64,000 nt of DNA from Arachis hypogaea (GCF_003086295.3 NC_092053.1:111741506-111805505), one strand, 5' to 3'. Counted from the first letter of the stretch, positions 22,446 to 35,740 are shown. The notes: a model not told the origin generated them from the letters alone. Translations and numbers: made by a program.

Positions 22446-23026
22446 TTTGCTTTGGTTAGTTCTGTTATTAATAAAAGAAATAAATAATTTCATTGAAAAT
22501 TTAAATAAATAAATATTACAAGATTGAATAAATTTTATTAGTGTACTTATTTATAAAATTTATCATTAAATTAAAATTTTGTTTATTGTTAATAAAAAAA
22601 TGCAATGCGCACAAAAAATTTATGATTATATATTTATATATAAAATTTATGATTATATATTTATATATAAATATATGTAGTGTTTAACTTATTTTTAATG
22701 AGTATTTTATATTTTAATATATTTTTTATATAGATAATTGATTTTTAACATACATGTGTAATATAATTGATTGTTAATTATAGTGATAAAATTTTGTTAT
22801 TCGAATAATATAGTTATTATGTATTTATATATATATATATATATACTTCACACAATTTTTTAATGAAGTAATCAATAACCAAATTTTTTTTATAACATGA
22901 TTAAACTTTTTTATAACACCGAATGTGTACTTTTATATAATAGCTGATATATTGTGCATATGTAATATAATTGAAAATTATTTGAGATACCTGTTTTATA
23001 TATCAAAATTAATAGCATTATAAATT

Positions 23027-24235
23027 TTAGGGTTAAGTACGATTTTGGTCGTTAAAATAGGGATTGAAAATTTTTTTCGTCTTTGACCTTTTTTTTATAA
23101 AATCGTCCCTAATATTTAACTTATTTTTAAAATAATCATTTTTATTAAAATTTTAATTTTTATTATTAAATTACTCCTAATTAAAAAATATAAAAAAGAG
23201 AAAAGAAAAACGGATTAAAGGAAAAGGGGGAAGGAATCACGCTGGGGGTGGGGGAGTTTTTCCAGGGAAGAAGAGGGGGAAGGTGGGGAAGAGAAGGGGA
23301 AGGAATCCGCCGCCGCTGCTGCTCGTCGTTCGGTCCTCGTCGCTGTTGCTGCTCCTCGTCGTTCGGTCCTCGCCGCCAAATCTCGCCGCTCCTCTTCCTC
23401 GCGTTCTACTCCACTGGCAGCGGCATTTACGTCGACGGCTTCAACCCACCGTGACGACGACAGTGGCCAGGCTCCCTTCCAGCGGCCGCGACATGCACGA
23501 ACGGCGGTAGCAGTTTCTCCCTCTTTGGGTCGCATCGTCGTTTATTCCCAATTTTGCTTCTGTTTCTAGTTTTGTTAATCACAAGTTTCTGATTCTGATT
23601 CTGATTTTATTAATCACATTGTTTCCAATTTTGATTCTTTGTTCTTCTACTTCTGTTACTTCCACATCTGGTTCTGCTTCTGTTTCTAATTTTGATGCTT
23701 TTGATTTTGTTTCTGTTTCTAATTCTGCATTTGATTTTTTTGTTCTTTTAATTTTGATGCTTCTGTTACTTCAATTTCTGCTTCTATTTCTATTTCCAAT
23801 TTTGGTTCAACTTTTGTTTTCAATTCTGCTTATGCTTCTGCTTCATTGTTGTTGCTGAAGAAGAAGAAAAAAAAGAAGAAGAAGAAATAGCTTCATTGTT
23901 TTTGCTTTTAATTCATTGTTCTTGTGCTCCTGATTCGGATTCAAATTCAGATTTATTGTTCTTGTGCTTCATTGTTTTTTCTTTTGATTCATTGTTATTG
24001 ATTTCATTGTTGTTGTTGCTGGTGATTTTATTGTTGTTGTTGTTGTTGATGGAGAAGAACGAAAAAGAAGAATAGAAATGAGGTATTTTGGTGAAAAAGG
24101 AGAAGGGTATTTTGGTCCGAAAGACGGTTTTAAAAATAAGTTAAACTTTATGGATGATTTTGTAAGAAAAAAAGGTCGAGGACGAAAAAAGTTTTTAGCC
24201 CTTACTTCAGAGATCAAAATCGTACTTAACCCTAA
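23027..24235. mobile_element. 1.2-kb inverted-repeat element with GC-rich core
   Basis: The ends are inverted: left TTAGGGTTAAGTACGATTTT, right its complement, with similarity over about 110 bp including TTTAACTTATTTTTAAA. The interior changes from AT-rich to a GC-rich block (about 23220-23540, GCCGCCGCTGCTGCTCGTCG) and then to TTCTGATTCTG-like low complexity and GAA/TTG triplet runs (23570-24050). A clear target duplication is not visible. No transposase is encoded, so it is non-autonomous. The GC-rich block may be captured host sequence. Confidence 0.65.
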
Positions 24236-24833
24236 ATTTTATAACATACATACATTTAAGTTGGTAGGTTATAGTTTTATTAAAGTTCAATTTTAACAAA
24301 ATTTGGTATAATTAATTTTAATAATGGTGATTATAGTTAAGTGGTTGGATAAATAAACATATTGTTTAAAGTTTAACTTAACTCCTTTTATAATCTCACT
24401 TTACAATTAAACTTTTATTACATTTTTTCATTTTATGTATACTTCATATTATAAAAATATTTTTTGAAACATAATCATAACATTTTCAATTAATATTTTA
24501 AATTATTTTAAAAATAAATTTATGTAAAAAGTATTTTTTTATTTGATTAAAGTATTTTCTTCACTTCACACATACTTATTTAATCTTAGCATTGTCTGTA
24601 CTATTTTAATTTAGTTTTTATCTTTAGTAAATATTCTGTTAATAATGAATATTAATTATTGAAAATTATTTTCATACTAATTATATTTAAATACTTAATT
24701 CAAAAGTTATTATATAAAATTTGTTTACTATGCCATATTATATTTATAGAATATCCAAAAATATAGTATATAAATACTATTAAACATACAAAAGTTGTGA
24801 GAAAAAGAATAATTTCACATATTATTACTATAA
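24236..24833. other. AT-rich intergenic DNA, no gene seen
   Basis: A/T-rich with no repeat partner or coding signal that I could recognise. The five bases before the next element are TATAA. Confidence 0.6.
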
Positions 24834-27800
24834 TGTAACACTCTCACTGCCAGAATATCACGCTTCCGGCTGCGCCACTCTGATAGAAAGAAATATTACG
24901 ACTACTTTATATACTTAATATTAATATAGGAGCCTGTGACACAACACCGTATCGCTGATTTCTTTGAAAACCGGAAATAAATACTTTATCTTAAAAAAAA
25001 AATAAACAGGCATAGATTCATATACAAGACTCCTTACATAATATCTTATAATATAATATACATATAAAACATACAACTCCTATTCCACTTACAAACTTGT
25101 GATAACAAAGGCGAGGGAAGAAAATAATCCAATTAATACAACAACATACAAAACCAAACGCAGTTTAACTCTTCTTAATGCTTCTTCATCTGGTTCCTGA
25201 AAAAGTAAAGCTGTAGGGGGGTGAGAACCTAACCACACGGTCTCACCACGGAGTTTCAAAGTTGTCATAAGAAGATACTTAATAAGAAAACTGTTTTCAA
25301 GTTCAGTGATTATCATTGCCTTATGAATCTTTTAAAAACCAATAGGTAGTCGTTTAAAACCTTTTCGAAGAAACAATGTCTAATTTTTCAAAAATCTGAA
25401 ACCTTTCCTTTCTTATAAAATAATTTCAATCAGAAACTAACTACGCAATCAAACAACACAATCATTAACTCAGCACCAAAGTTCATTCTCAAATATAGCA
25501 TACCAGGACAAACACAGACAAGACAAACAAGGAAAGCACAAGTAGGTAGCAGTTACAGCAAATAGTTCAAGTAGCAGTACAAACAGTTTAGCAATTAGGC
25601 AAATCAAAATAAGGTCAAACCCAAGCAAAGCAAACAAATGCATATAATGCATGCTTGTCCTATGGCTGATGAGGCTCATCTGTCGATTATCCAGCCAACC
25701 CGACAAGTCTGAATTGTCCTTAGACTGTCCCCCGACGTGCATCCCCAAGAGTCTATGCATAGCTTTTTCTCAAATAATCAATATTACTCAATGGGGGTAA
25801 CATTCCCGGGAATTTATATAGTGCCCGATCACACTTACGTTGTAGGGTCAACAGAGTATCGAGTTTTCAACCTGGTACACGTAGTGGCAAGCCACGACAC
25901 TTAATCCAGGGAACCTCGTATCTCAGATATTTCAAATTCATAAGCCATATGAATAATTCAAAGATCATATTTCAACATTCTCAATATTATAATCATTCAT
26001 CAATCCAAATCTCATTTCCAAATTTATTCAAAAACCATATTTCAAAGAAAATCCTCATCAATTTTCATCATCCTTCTTTCCATCACGTCCATTAACAATC
26101 CCAATTCAAAACATAATTCTTTCTTTGGTAAATAAATCAATCTTAAAACGTATAATGTTTAAAAACAAATCTTTTTAAGTAATTACTTCAAATAAAACTT
26201 AAAATTTCGGCAGCACCTCCTCTAAAACTCGGACACTGCCACCCTTTTCGGGTCCCAACCAAATCAAACCAAACGCTTGTTAATCTTTCAAATCACTTCC
26301 AATAACAATTTTTACAACAACCACACTCAACCCAAGAAAATTGCAAAATCCAGAATCCAATCAACCAATCCTATAAATTGCAATCTAAATCAACCTCATT
26401 CAACAGCATCAATCAATAATTAAGAACTATCGGTTTTCTCAAACAGTTTCAAACCAAACCGTTTCTCAAACCCTATTCAAACCATTTCCAAAATAGTAAA
26501 TTATTCTCAATAAACAAACCGTTTTCAAATATCAAGTCCTTTCCAAATTTGTTTTAAAATCAAATTCCGATATCAAATCGGGTTCAATATCAAATTAAAT
26601 TTTAATACTAAATCTTTTCTAAAATCAAATCATTTCCAAAATTAAACTAAATGCCAATAATAAATCTCTTCCAATAATTCAAGGAAAAACACTTTAACAA
26701 CATCAATCAACTAATCAAAATACCCAACTTTCTCAATCGATCAATCTATCAATTAAACTAATAATCTCATTCTTCCAAAACAACTCAATTCAATTCATAA
26801 GACATACGAAATCACAAAAAATGTATCTCACGCATTAATATAGATTTATAAGAACTCTGGCAGCGCCATTTTCCAGCAACAGAGGCTCGGCCATCCTCCT
26901 CCAACAGCGGTGACGGAGCACGCAGCGGTGACGGCACGCAACTCGGCGACGGTGATGTGATGGCTCGCCTCCTTTCTCGCGTCGCACCGTCTCTGTCTCT
27001 CTCAATCTCAGCGTCGCTTTCACTTTCTTCTTCGAGCTCGACGACATCAGACCCATGGTGGCGACGGCAGTGAAGATGAACGGCGGTGCAAGTTTCCTCC
27101 TTCCTTCTCTGATCTGATAGCGACGAGCTCCACGGCAGTAACACAGGGCTTCGGCGACAGCAGCTTCTCCTTTCCGTGGTGCTTTTTCCCTCTCTGAACA
27201 GCGTCAATGGCGGCACGTGGATCTGATGGCGACGGCAACCGGCGGCGACGGTCCACAGACGGCGGGCTCGCGGCAAGGGTTCCTTCTCCCCTTCCTTAGT
27301 CGCAGCTTCCCCTCTCTTTTCTCTTTTTGATTTTCCGTGGGTGAGTGTGGCAGGGGCTTTGTGTGCTAGGAGTGAAGGTGGTGAAAGTGAGGAGTGGCGG
27401 TGGAGGGTTAGGTTAGAAGGGATTAGGGTTTTGTGTTTTATTTTTAGGATTAGGGTTTAATTTGAGACAAATGTGAAATTAGGAATTTTTGGACAAATTG
27501 GGATTTCGTTAAATTTTAATAAAATTAAGAGATATTATATTAAATTAAATATAAAATATCCATCTATAAAATACCTTTCAATTACAAATTTATAAATTAG
27601 TTTCGATTAAATGCTAATTAAATAAAAATTAGAGACAAATAAATTAATTCTTCTTCATTTATAAAATAAGGTTAAAAATATAAATATTTAAAATTAAGGC
27701 ATATAAAATATTCACTATTTTTCAATTATAAGAACTTTAAATAAAAAATAAGAGTTTACTCAACTTTTATATAAAAATCTCCGAAATACAGTCTTAAATA

Positions 27801-27857
27801 AATATAATGCATTGTAAATAATTAATTAATAACTTTTAAAAATTTAGAGGTCTTACA
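24834..27857 (-). repeat. 3' LTR of the LARD-like element
   Basis: 3024 bp, minus strand TGTAAGACC to GTTACA. It lacks about 449 bp present in the other LTR (33186-33634); the break at 26860 has a GG microhomology. It contains a GC-rich block at 26860-27420. Confidence 0.85.
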
Positions 27858-27870
27858 TCCTACCCCACTT
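27858..27870 (-). other. polypurine tract of the LARD-like element
   Basis: Minus strand AAGTGGGGTAGGA, directly before the LTR start TGTAAGACC. Nearly pure purine, a good plus-strand primer. Confidence 0.75.
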
Positions 27871-30800
27871 ATAAAAATTTTTGTCCTAAAAAATTAACTT
27901 AATACACAGCATTCTAAAATAGTTTTGAATACTTTAAAAAAGGAGAGATCTTGGCAGATATATGTATTAATTTTCCAAATATCAAATAATTTGTAAAACA
28001 TAGGTGTAAGGAAAAAGTGTGGTCTAAAGCAAAAGTTACAAGGTGGTTTAAAACAAAAATGTCACATGGGTCTGAAGCAACAATACTTTACTTTCTAAAT
28101 ACGTTTTAGATAAGCAAAAAGGTTTAGCATATTTATACATATAGAGTTCAAATACTGAATAACTATAAGATTTAAATATAAGAGTAAAGTATGGTATAAG
28201 GCAGGAGATACAAGATAGGCGTTCACAAAGCAAAGTTATAGTTAATGTGGCAAAATGGCTACAAAGCAAGCTGGTATTTAAACAACGGGTAAAATGTTTG
28301 CTTACCAATGTCGTATCCACTTCAGAACTTCAATTTGCAACTCCATCAATCACTTCGCAACCCAAAAAAAAGTTGATCACAAGCCTATCATCTATAAATT
28401 TTCACATAGAAACAAAACTACCACAACCCCTTATAATGTCACACACTTACTGCTTCATCTTTTCACGCTCATGAGCAGCATTCTAAGGAGACTAACGTTT
28501 CATTCGCTATGCCCAAAGGTCATACGTGACTCTAAAGCAATCCCTGAGTTATTTAGAAGGTTACATGACATGAGATAAAGTCAGGTGACAAGGACGACGT
28601 TCACTAGAATTTAAGAGACAACCTTGAGGATTAGAAAACAATACAACGGTCTGAAACAAATTCAAGCTGAGTCAAGGAGTATGCGATTTATAGAAAAGAA
28701 AATCTAAGGCCAAAGACAATCCACAAGATTCGAGTATGAATGAAACTATTTTGAATGCATCGTTTACAAGAATCAGAACTTAAGAAAATCATTTTACATT
28801 CCAAAGGAAAAGTATACAACAACATATTTGTAAAAAAAAAAAAACGAAAACATAGATGTGATCTTACTTGAATACAATTTCAGGTTGTAAGAGATTATGT
28901 AAAGTTTGAAAAAGTATGAGTAAAAATATTTAAGCGCTTCACTAACCAAACGCATGTATAAAACTGGCATATAGTCAAAAGAAAAATCCAGTTATACTTC
29001 ATCAAAACATTTTCCCAGTTTAAAAACGGAATGGAAGAGTTTCAAGAAGTGGAAGCCATAACCAATCCCCAGTATTCCAAGTCTAGTTCAATCTCAATCA
29101 AGGTTTTAAACTCATTCATTGTTATGCGGCAATCTAAACAATCGATCTTAGTTCGAAAACTTAGCAACCTGACACGTGCTCAAACATATCAGTGTAAAAT
29201 CAAACGCCATAACCTGCGACATTTCAAACTCACCAAATTTACTTCTTGCATCAACAAGCTGTGTACTAAAAAACTAGCATATTGTTACCCATGTCTAGGG
29301 GTCTTATATGACACCGAAGCACTCAAGTTTACTTAGAGGGATAAAATACCTAGGAAGAGCAAATCAAATGATAAGGGCAACGTTCGCATAAAGTCAAAAT
29401 GATGAATAGAGTCGCAATTTAACAGGAATGCACAATAACAATGAAATATTTCAGAAGGAGAGTCAATTTACATTTTTCTTAGGAGATCTGAATCGAAGAA
29501 AATAAGAAAAGTTAACATATTTAGCCGAAACAAATTTAGGCCGAATAAAGGACATACAAAGTTTGCAAAAGAGATGATAATATGATTCAAGACAATGTTT
29601 ATAAGATGTTAAGCGGATGATATGGAACACACTTAATTAGGAGATCCATTAATAATGGACAAAACAAAGAAAATCATTCCACCTTCTTAAAGGAAGATAC
29701 GAGATAAACGTTTCTTAAAGAAAATTTTAGAAACATAAGTGTTGCTTTATGCCAAGATAAGTTTGAGTCAAAATAAGGTATAAAAAGCTTGTTAATTTTA
29801 ACTAGAGAAAATGAAAAATCTTGGAAGATACTCAAGTATATAATCAAGTAAGAATTTGCATAGAAGACTGTAGTATGGTTGGAAAAATTTAAGTTGTATT
29901 CAAACCACATAAAAGCTTTCAAAATCCACATAAGAAAGTGCATGCAAAGGTAAAGACAATCTTGTTGAGATTTTCAAAGAATAGTTGTGGGCTTAATCGA
30001 ATAGAGAAAAATAAAAGTAAAATTCCTTTAAAAGATCCTAAGTAAAAATTCAAAAAGAATGCTATAAGACGCAAAGTATCACAACAGAACATAGAGCGAA
30101 AGGATCAAACCGCATAATTAGTTCGCTATGACAATAACTCTCAGAGTTCAAAACTATTTAAAATTAAAGGGTTGTGCATGTACTTCTTAAGAGAGATATT
30201 TCAAAAGATTCAAGCAAACTTACAGGAATACATTAAAACAGAAAACAAATCAAATCAAAACTTCTTTAGAAATGTCTGAAACAAAATTTCCGAGAGGATT
30301 AAATAAATTATTGTACATCGCAACGGTGCAGGTTCGAGTCACTACAAGGGTTTTCCTAGCTCATGTAAAGGAATTTAAAATCGATGACCACATTGTAAGA
30401 ATCAAAAGAGAAAACTAAGAACCAATCAATTAGATTATGCGTAAGAAAATTTAAATTACCTTTCAAGATGTAGTCAAGCAAGTGATTCCAAAATGAAGAA
30501 AAGAGAAATAAATGATATGTCAGATAACATGGCACGATTCACAGCACATCCGTTGACACTATCCAGTTAAAAAGAAATACAAAGCTTACAAGTGAGGGTA
30601 GCTAAAATCAATCATTAATGTTTCCAGAGATCTATGAATCATTTGTGACACCAGAATAAATTCAAGATCAAGTTAAGGAGTACATAATTTATAAAGATGG
30701 CTATTAACAGTGATAAGGATAAATACCTCAAAAGTTTCAAGCAACAATCGAATACAAAACCAAGCAAAGACAATGTATGAATGGTAAGATAAGGTTGGCA

Positions 30801-31207
30801 GTTAAATCAATCACATTTCATGAAGGAAATAATGAATAAGGAATTCCAATGCAAATGATAGAGAAGGAGGTAATACTAGGCACGATTAAAGGATTATACG
30901 TCGATACGGAATTAACTTCAAAATTAATTGCTAATGCTCTCAAAGCCCATGAATCGTATCACTTATCAATCTTACTTTATCTATGATAACCCATTAACTT
31001 CTTCGTAGACATAACTTTTAACATTAAGTTGGCTAGACTTAACATCAGCAGTTATGCAACAATAAGCTAACAGCATTAATCAATAGACAGTCATGCTCAT
31101 AAAACTTTAATTCTTGTTATTTGAACAAAACCTCCAACATGACAAACACTCAGAGTATTCAATGAAGCATAATCAGTCCATTCTCAAGGCTCTAATCAGG
31201 ATGAACT
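27871..31207 (-). other. non-coding interior of the LARD-like element
   Basis: 3.3 kb with no open frame above about 100 codons and no gag, RT or integrase motif on either strand. Base composition is A-rich on the + strand. Confidence 0.7.
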
Positions 31208-31219
31208 GCTCTGATACCA
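31208..31219 (-). other. primer binding site, tRNA-iMet, of the LARD-like element
   Basis: Minus strand TGGTATCAGAGC, complementary to the 3' end of plant initiator tRNA-Met, three bases after the LTR end. Confidence 0.85.
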
Positions 31220-31222
31220 TAA

Positions 31223-34200
31223 TGTAACACCCCACTACCAGAATGTCACGCTTCTGGCTGCACCACTCTGATAGAAAGAAGTATTACGACTACTTTATAT
31301 ACTTAATATTAATATAGGAGCCTGTGACACAACACCGTATCGCTGATTTCTTTGAAAACCGAAAAAATACTTTATCTTAAAAAAAACAAGCAGGCATAGA
31401 TTCATATACAAGACTCCTTACATAATTTCTTATAATACAATATACATATAAAACATACAACTCCTATCCCTCTTACAAACTTGTGATAACAAAGGCGAGG
31501 GAAGGAAATAATCCAATTAATACAACAACATATAAAACCAAACGCAGTTTAACTCTTCTTAATGCTTCTTCATCTAGTTCCTGAAAAGGTAAAGCTGTAT
31601 GGGGTGAGAACCTAACCACACAGTCTCACCACGGAGTTTCAAAGTTGTTATAAGAAGATACTTAATAAGAAAACTGTTTTCAAGTTCAGTGATTATCATT
31701 GCCTTATGAATCTTTTAAAAACCAATAGGTAGTCGTTTAAAACCTTTTCGAAGAAACAATGTCTAATTTTTCAAAAATCCGAAACCTTTTCTTTATTATA
31801 AATAATTTCAATCAGAAACTAACCACGCAATCAAACACAATCATTAACTCAGCACCAAAGTTCATTCTCAAATGTAGCACGCCAGGACAAACACAGGCAA
31901 GACAAACAAGGAAAGCACAAGTAGGCAGCAGTTACAGCAAATAGTTCAAGTAGCAGTTACAAACAGCATAGCAATTAGGCAAACCAAAATAAGTTCAAAC
32001 CCAAGCAAAGCATACAAATTCATATGATGCATGCCTATCCTATGGATGATGAGGCTCATCTGTCAGTTATCCAGCAAACCCGATAAGTCTGAATTGTCCT
32101 TAGACTGTCCCCCGACGTGCATCCCCAAGAGTCTATGCATAGATTTTTCTCAAATAATCAATATTGCTCAATGGGGGTAACATTCCCGGGAATTTATATA
32201 ATGCCCAGTCACACTTATGCCAAAGGGTTAATAGAGTATCGAGTTTTCAACCTGGTACACGTAGTGGCAAGCCACGGCACTTAATCCAGAGAACCTCGTA
32301 TCTCGGATATTTCAAATTCATAAGCCATATGAATAATTCAAAGATCATATTTCAACATTCTCAACATCATAATAATTCATCAATCCAAATCTCATTTCCA
32401 AATTCATTCAAAAATCATATTTCAAAGAAAATCCTCATCATCCTTCTTTCCATCTCGTCCATTAACAATCTTAAAACGTATAATGTTTAAAAACAAATCT
32501 TTTTAAGTAATTACTTCAAATAAAACTTAAAATTTTGGCAGCACCTCTAAAACTCGGACACTGTCACACTTTTCGGGTCCCAACCAAATCAAACCAAACG
32601 CCTGTTAATCTTTCAAATCACTTCCAATAACAATTTTTACAACAACCACACCCAACCCAAGGAAATTGCAAAATCCAGAATCCAATCAACCAATCCTATA
32701 AATTGCAATCTAAATCAACCTCATTCAACAGCATCAATCAATAATTAAGAACTCTCGGTTTTCTCAAATAGTTTCAAACCAAACCGTTCCTCAAACCCTA
32801 TTCGAACCATTTCCAAAATAGTAAATTATTCTCAATAAACAAACCGTTTTCAAATATCAAGTCCTTTCGAAATTTGTTTTAAAATCAAATTCCGATATCA
32901 AATCGAGTTCGATATCAAATTAAATTTTAATACTAAATATTTTCTAAAATCAAATCGTTTCCAAAATTAAACTAAATGCCAATAATAAATCTCTTCCAAT
33001 AATTCAAGGAAAACCACTTTAACAACATCAATCAACTAATCAAAATACCCAACTTTCTCAATCGATCAATCTATCAATTAAACTAATAATCTCATTCTTC
33101 CAAAACAACTCAATTCAATTCATAAGACTTACGAAATCACAAAAAATGTATCTCACGCATTAATATAGATTTATAACAACTCTGGAAAGTAAAACAAGTT
33201 TAAGGAAAAGCGCCCCTACCTCGAATAATCAAAACCCATAGATCAAATACGTCAAAGAAACCTTTTCCCTCGACTTGCACTCAACGGTAGCTGCATCCGT
33301 CGCTCTGTTTACTTCCACAACGACAGAAACGACTTTAATTTCAGCCATGCAATTACCAGAACTCGACCCTAGAACATCAACATCACAAAATTCTTAAAAA
33401 TCTATAGAAGAACAATAGCAGTAAGGGTTTCAAGGCTAGAATAACTCACTGTGTCTAAAATGAAATGAGGTAACGGAGCGGTAGCAGCTCTGGCGGCTAC
33501 CTCAAGTGACGGCGGCGGCCCGAGTCTCTACTGATAGCAACTGAAATATCCAAGCAGCGACACTAATGTTTTCGGAATTCAAGAGAATAGAAACTAAACT
33601 CAAAAACCTTACCGGTAGTGGCCCTCAACTACGGCAGCGCCATTTTCCAGCAACAGAAGCTCGGCCATCCTCCTCCAACAGCGGCGACGGAGCACGCGGC
33701 GGTGACGGCGCAAAACTCGGCGATGGTGATGTGACGGCTCGCCTCCTTTCTCGCGTCGCACCGTCTCTGTCTCTCTCAATCTCAGCGTTGCTTTCCCTTT
33801 CTTCTTCGAGCTCGACGACATCAGACCCATGGTGGCGACGACAGTGAAGATGAATGGCGGCGCAAGTTTCCTCCTTCCTTCTCTGATCTGACAGCGACGA
33901 GCTCCACGGCTGTAACACAGGGCTTCGGCGACAGCAGCTTCTCCTTGCCGTGGTGCTTTTTTCCTCTCTCAACAGTGTCAATGGCGGCACGTGGATCTAA
34001 TGGCGACGACGACATGCAGCTCGGCGACCGGCAGTGACGGTCCACAGACGGCGGGCTCGCGTCAAGGGCTCCTTCTCCCCTTCCTTAGTCGCAGCTTTCC
34101 CTCTCTTTTCTCTTTTTGATTTTCCGTGGGTGAGTGTGGCAGGGGCTTTGTGTGTTAGGAGTGAAGGTGGTGAATGTGAGGAGTGGTGGTGGAGGGTTAG

Positions 34201-34644
34201 GTTAGAAGGAATTAAGGTTTTGTGTTTTATTTTTAGGATTCGGGTTTAATTTGGGACAAATATGAAATTAGGAATTTTTGGACAAATTGAAGTTTTGTTA
34301 AATTTTAATAAAATTAAGAGATATTATATTAAATTAAATATAAAATATCCATATTTAAAATACCTTTTAATTACAAATTTATAAATTAGTTTTGATTAAA
34401 TACTAATTAAATAAAAATTAGAGATAAATAAATTAATTCTCCTTTATTTATAAAATAAGATTAAAAATATAAATATTTAAAATTAAGGCATATAAAATAT
34501 TCACTATTTTTCAATTATAAGAACTTTAAATAAAAAATAAAATTTACTCAACTTTTATATAAAAATATTCAAAATACAATCTTAAATAAATATAATGCAT
34601 CGTAAATAATTAATTAATAACTTTTAAAAATTTAGAGATCTTAC
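31223..34644 (-). repeat. 5' LTR of the LARD-like element
   Basis: 3422 bp. Matches the 3' LTR throughout with several percent differences, plus the 449-bp block absent there. The GC-rich part (33490-34200) gives several short open frames also found in the other copies; these reflect sequence identity, not shown selection. Element X sits in its last bases (…CTTAC|TGTCACGG). Confidence 0.85.
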
Positions 34645-34857
34645 TGTCACGGCCTTGGATACACTCCAACGCTACCGTGCCGGCACTCGGACTTACTCAA
34701 CCTCTTGAGTTAAGACCAAGTCAGCCACCCTCAATACTTAGCAAGAAAGCTAAGAATACAAGAGAACACAAGAGAAAGGAAGCTTTGGTGGAAGAACACT
34801 TTATTGCTCAAGTGTGGTTACAAATGATTCACACACCCAAACTCTAACTCTCACCCC

Positions 34858-34865
34858 TATTTATA
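34858..34865 (-). promoter_or_regulatory. TATA box of the element X LTR
   Basis: Minus strand TATAAATA in CTATAAATAGGGG, about 325 nt into the LTR. The upstream heat-shock-like sites are 190-250 nt away. Confidence 0.65.
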
Positions 34866-35054
34866 GCCATCCACCTCCTCAATGGATGGTTAGGATTAAA
34901 TCTAATCAACGGTCTAGATTAATCATCCAGAACCTTCTTTACAAATATCTATCCTACCACAACTCTCTAAATGTTTCTAGATTATTCCATACCACTCTTT
35001 ATACTTCTATATACATCTACACTCTTCTAGAATACTCTATGACCTTCCAGAGTC

Positions 35055-35107
35055 TTCTAGAAACTTCTAGGATATTCCGGGACCTTCTAGGACATTCTAG
35101 AATGTTC
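35055..35107 (-). promoter_or_regulatory. heat-shock-element-like triplets in element X U3
   Basis: Two perfect three-part sites of the TTCnnGAAnnTTC type: 35055-35067 (TTCTAGAAACTTC) and 35095-35107 (TTCTAGAATGTTC). In the second copy the first site is preserved and the second has lost the pattern. Binding by heat-shock factors is inference. Confidence 0.55.
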
Positions 35108-35190
35108 CGAAACTATCTAGAGTATTCTCAAACACTCCAGAAAACTATACAAACACTGTTAAATCTAACCTTCTAAAATTTATCGTGACA

Positions 35191-35203
35191 TTCTCCCCCA
35201 CCT
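35191..35203 (-). other. polypurine tract of element X
   Basis: Minus strand AGGTGGGGGAGAA, immediately before the LTR start TGTCACG. Confidence 0.75.
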
Positions 35204-35228
35204 AATGCGCAGACGTCCTCGTCACGTT

Positions 35229-35740
35229 CTATTCATGATAGCGCTCTAGGTGTTCTTGGAATTGCCACAGATCTTCGCGAGTTTCCCACGGTCGCTCTGA
35301 TGGAGGCAGAGATTCCAACAATCCGCTTGGTGTCTTGTTTTCAATCTTATCTTGTTGGCACACAAGACAAGTCTTCACATAGCTCTCCACTTCATCTCTC
35401 ATTTGGGCCAATAATAAGAAGATTCAATGAGTGCCAAGGTCCTTCGCTGACCTTGGTGACCAGCCCACTTGGTGTCGTGGCATTCCCTCACTAATTTTCT
35501 TCTTAGATTTTCCGATTTAGGGATGTATAGTCTTCTCCCTTTAGTGTAGAGAAGGTCGTTTTCTAACCAAAATCTTTTGGTCTTACCTTCTCTAGCCAAC
35601 TCCACCAACTTCTTAGCTAATGGATCGTGATGCAACCCTTCCTTGATGATATGCATAATATCTCCTTCAACCATAGAAATGGCTGCTAACTCAGCCTTGC
35701 GACTCAGCGCATCTGCTACCACATTAGTCTTGCCTGACTT
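35229..35740 (-). pseudogene. pol: RNase H end and truncated integrase, element X copy A
   Basis: After a stop at 35743-35741 the frame continues with VVADALSRKAEL (RNase H end) and the integrase zinc-binding region (ECHDTKWAGHQG, then CLVCQQDK after a frame change near 35399 consistent with one missing base). The sequence then goes from SERPWE directly to a short tail and stop: the catalytic DD35E core is absent. The same end is present in copy B, so the deletion is older than the duplication. Confidence 0.85.

Larger units (their letters stand above)
20875..23026. other. AT-rich intergenic DNA with dispersed repeat pieces
   Basis: No gene. About 21361-21500 and about 22640-22790 are inverted copies of one AT-rich family (shared TATTAAAAATAAATTAAACA, allowing mismatches), and the end of the first resembles 2137-2173. 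Two SINE-like heads lie at 22280-22445. Confidence 0.55.
24834..34644 (-). mobile_element. LARD-like LTR retrotransposon, minus strand
   Basis: Two long direct repeats (24834-27857 and 31223-34644) flank a 3.4-kb interior without coding capacity. Orientation comes from the junctions: on the minus strand TGGTATCAGAGC (tRNA-iMet primer site) lies three bases after the LTR at 31223, and AAGTGGGGTAGGA lies directly before the other LTR at 27857. LTRs start TGTAAG and end GTTACA. Giant LTRs around a non-coding interior are the definition of LARDs. The 5' LTR loses its last base to the insertion of element X, so its outer target duplication is not visible. Confidence 0.85.
34645..35190 (-). repeat. 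3' LTR of element X
   Basis: 546 bp; minus strand starts TGTCACGATAAAT and ends GGCCGTGACA, with the 7-bp TGTCACG/CGTGACA at both tips. U3 contains many TTCTAGAA-type words and a TATA box (34865-34858). A polypurine tract AGGTGGGGGAGAA (35203-35191) precedes it. Confidence 0.88.

Noticed and set aside
26812..27276. Minus frames of 73-154 residues in the GC-rich LARD LTR, seen in three copies
   Set aside because: They overlap each other in different frames, are arginine/serine-rich low complexity, and the copies are alike at DNA level, so shared openness is not evidence of a gene.
27871..31207. Possible host gene remnants in the LARD interior
   Set aside because: Frames up to about 100 codons are scattered on both strands with no domain motif or exon pattern.
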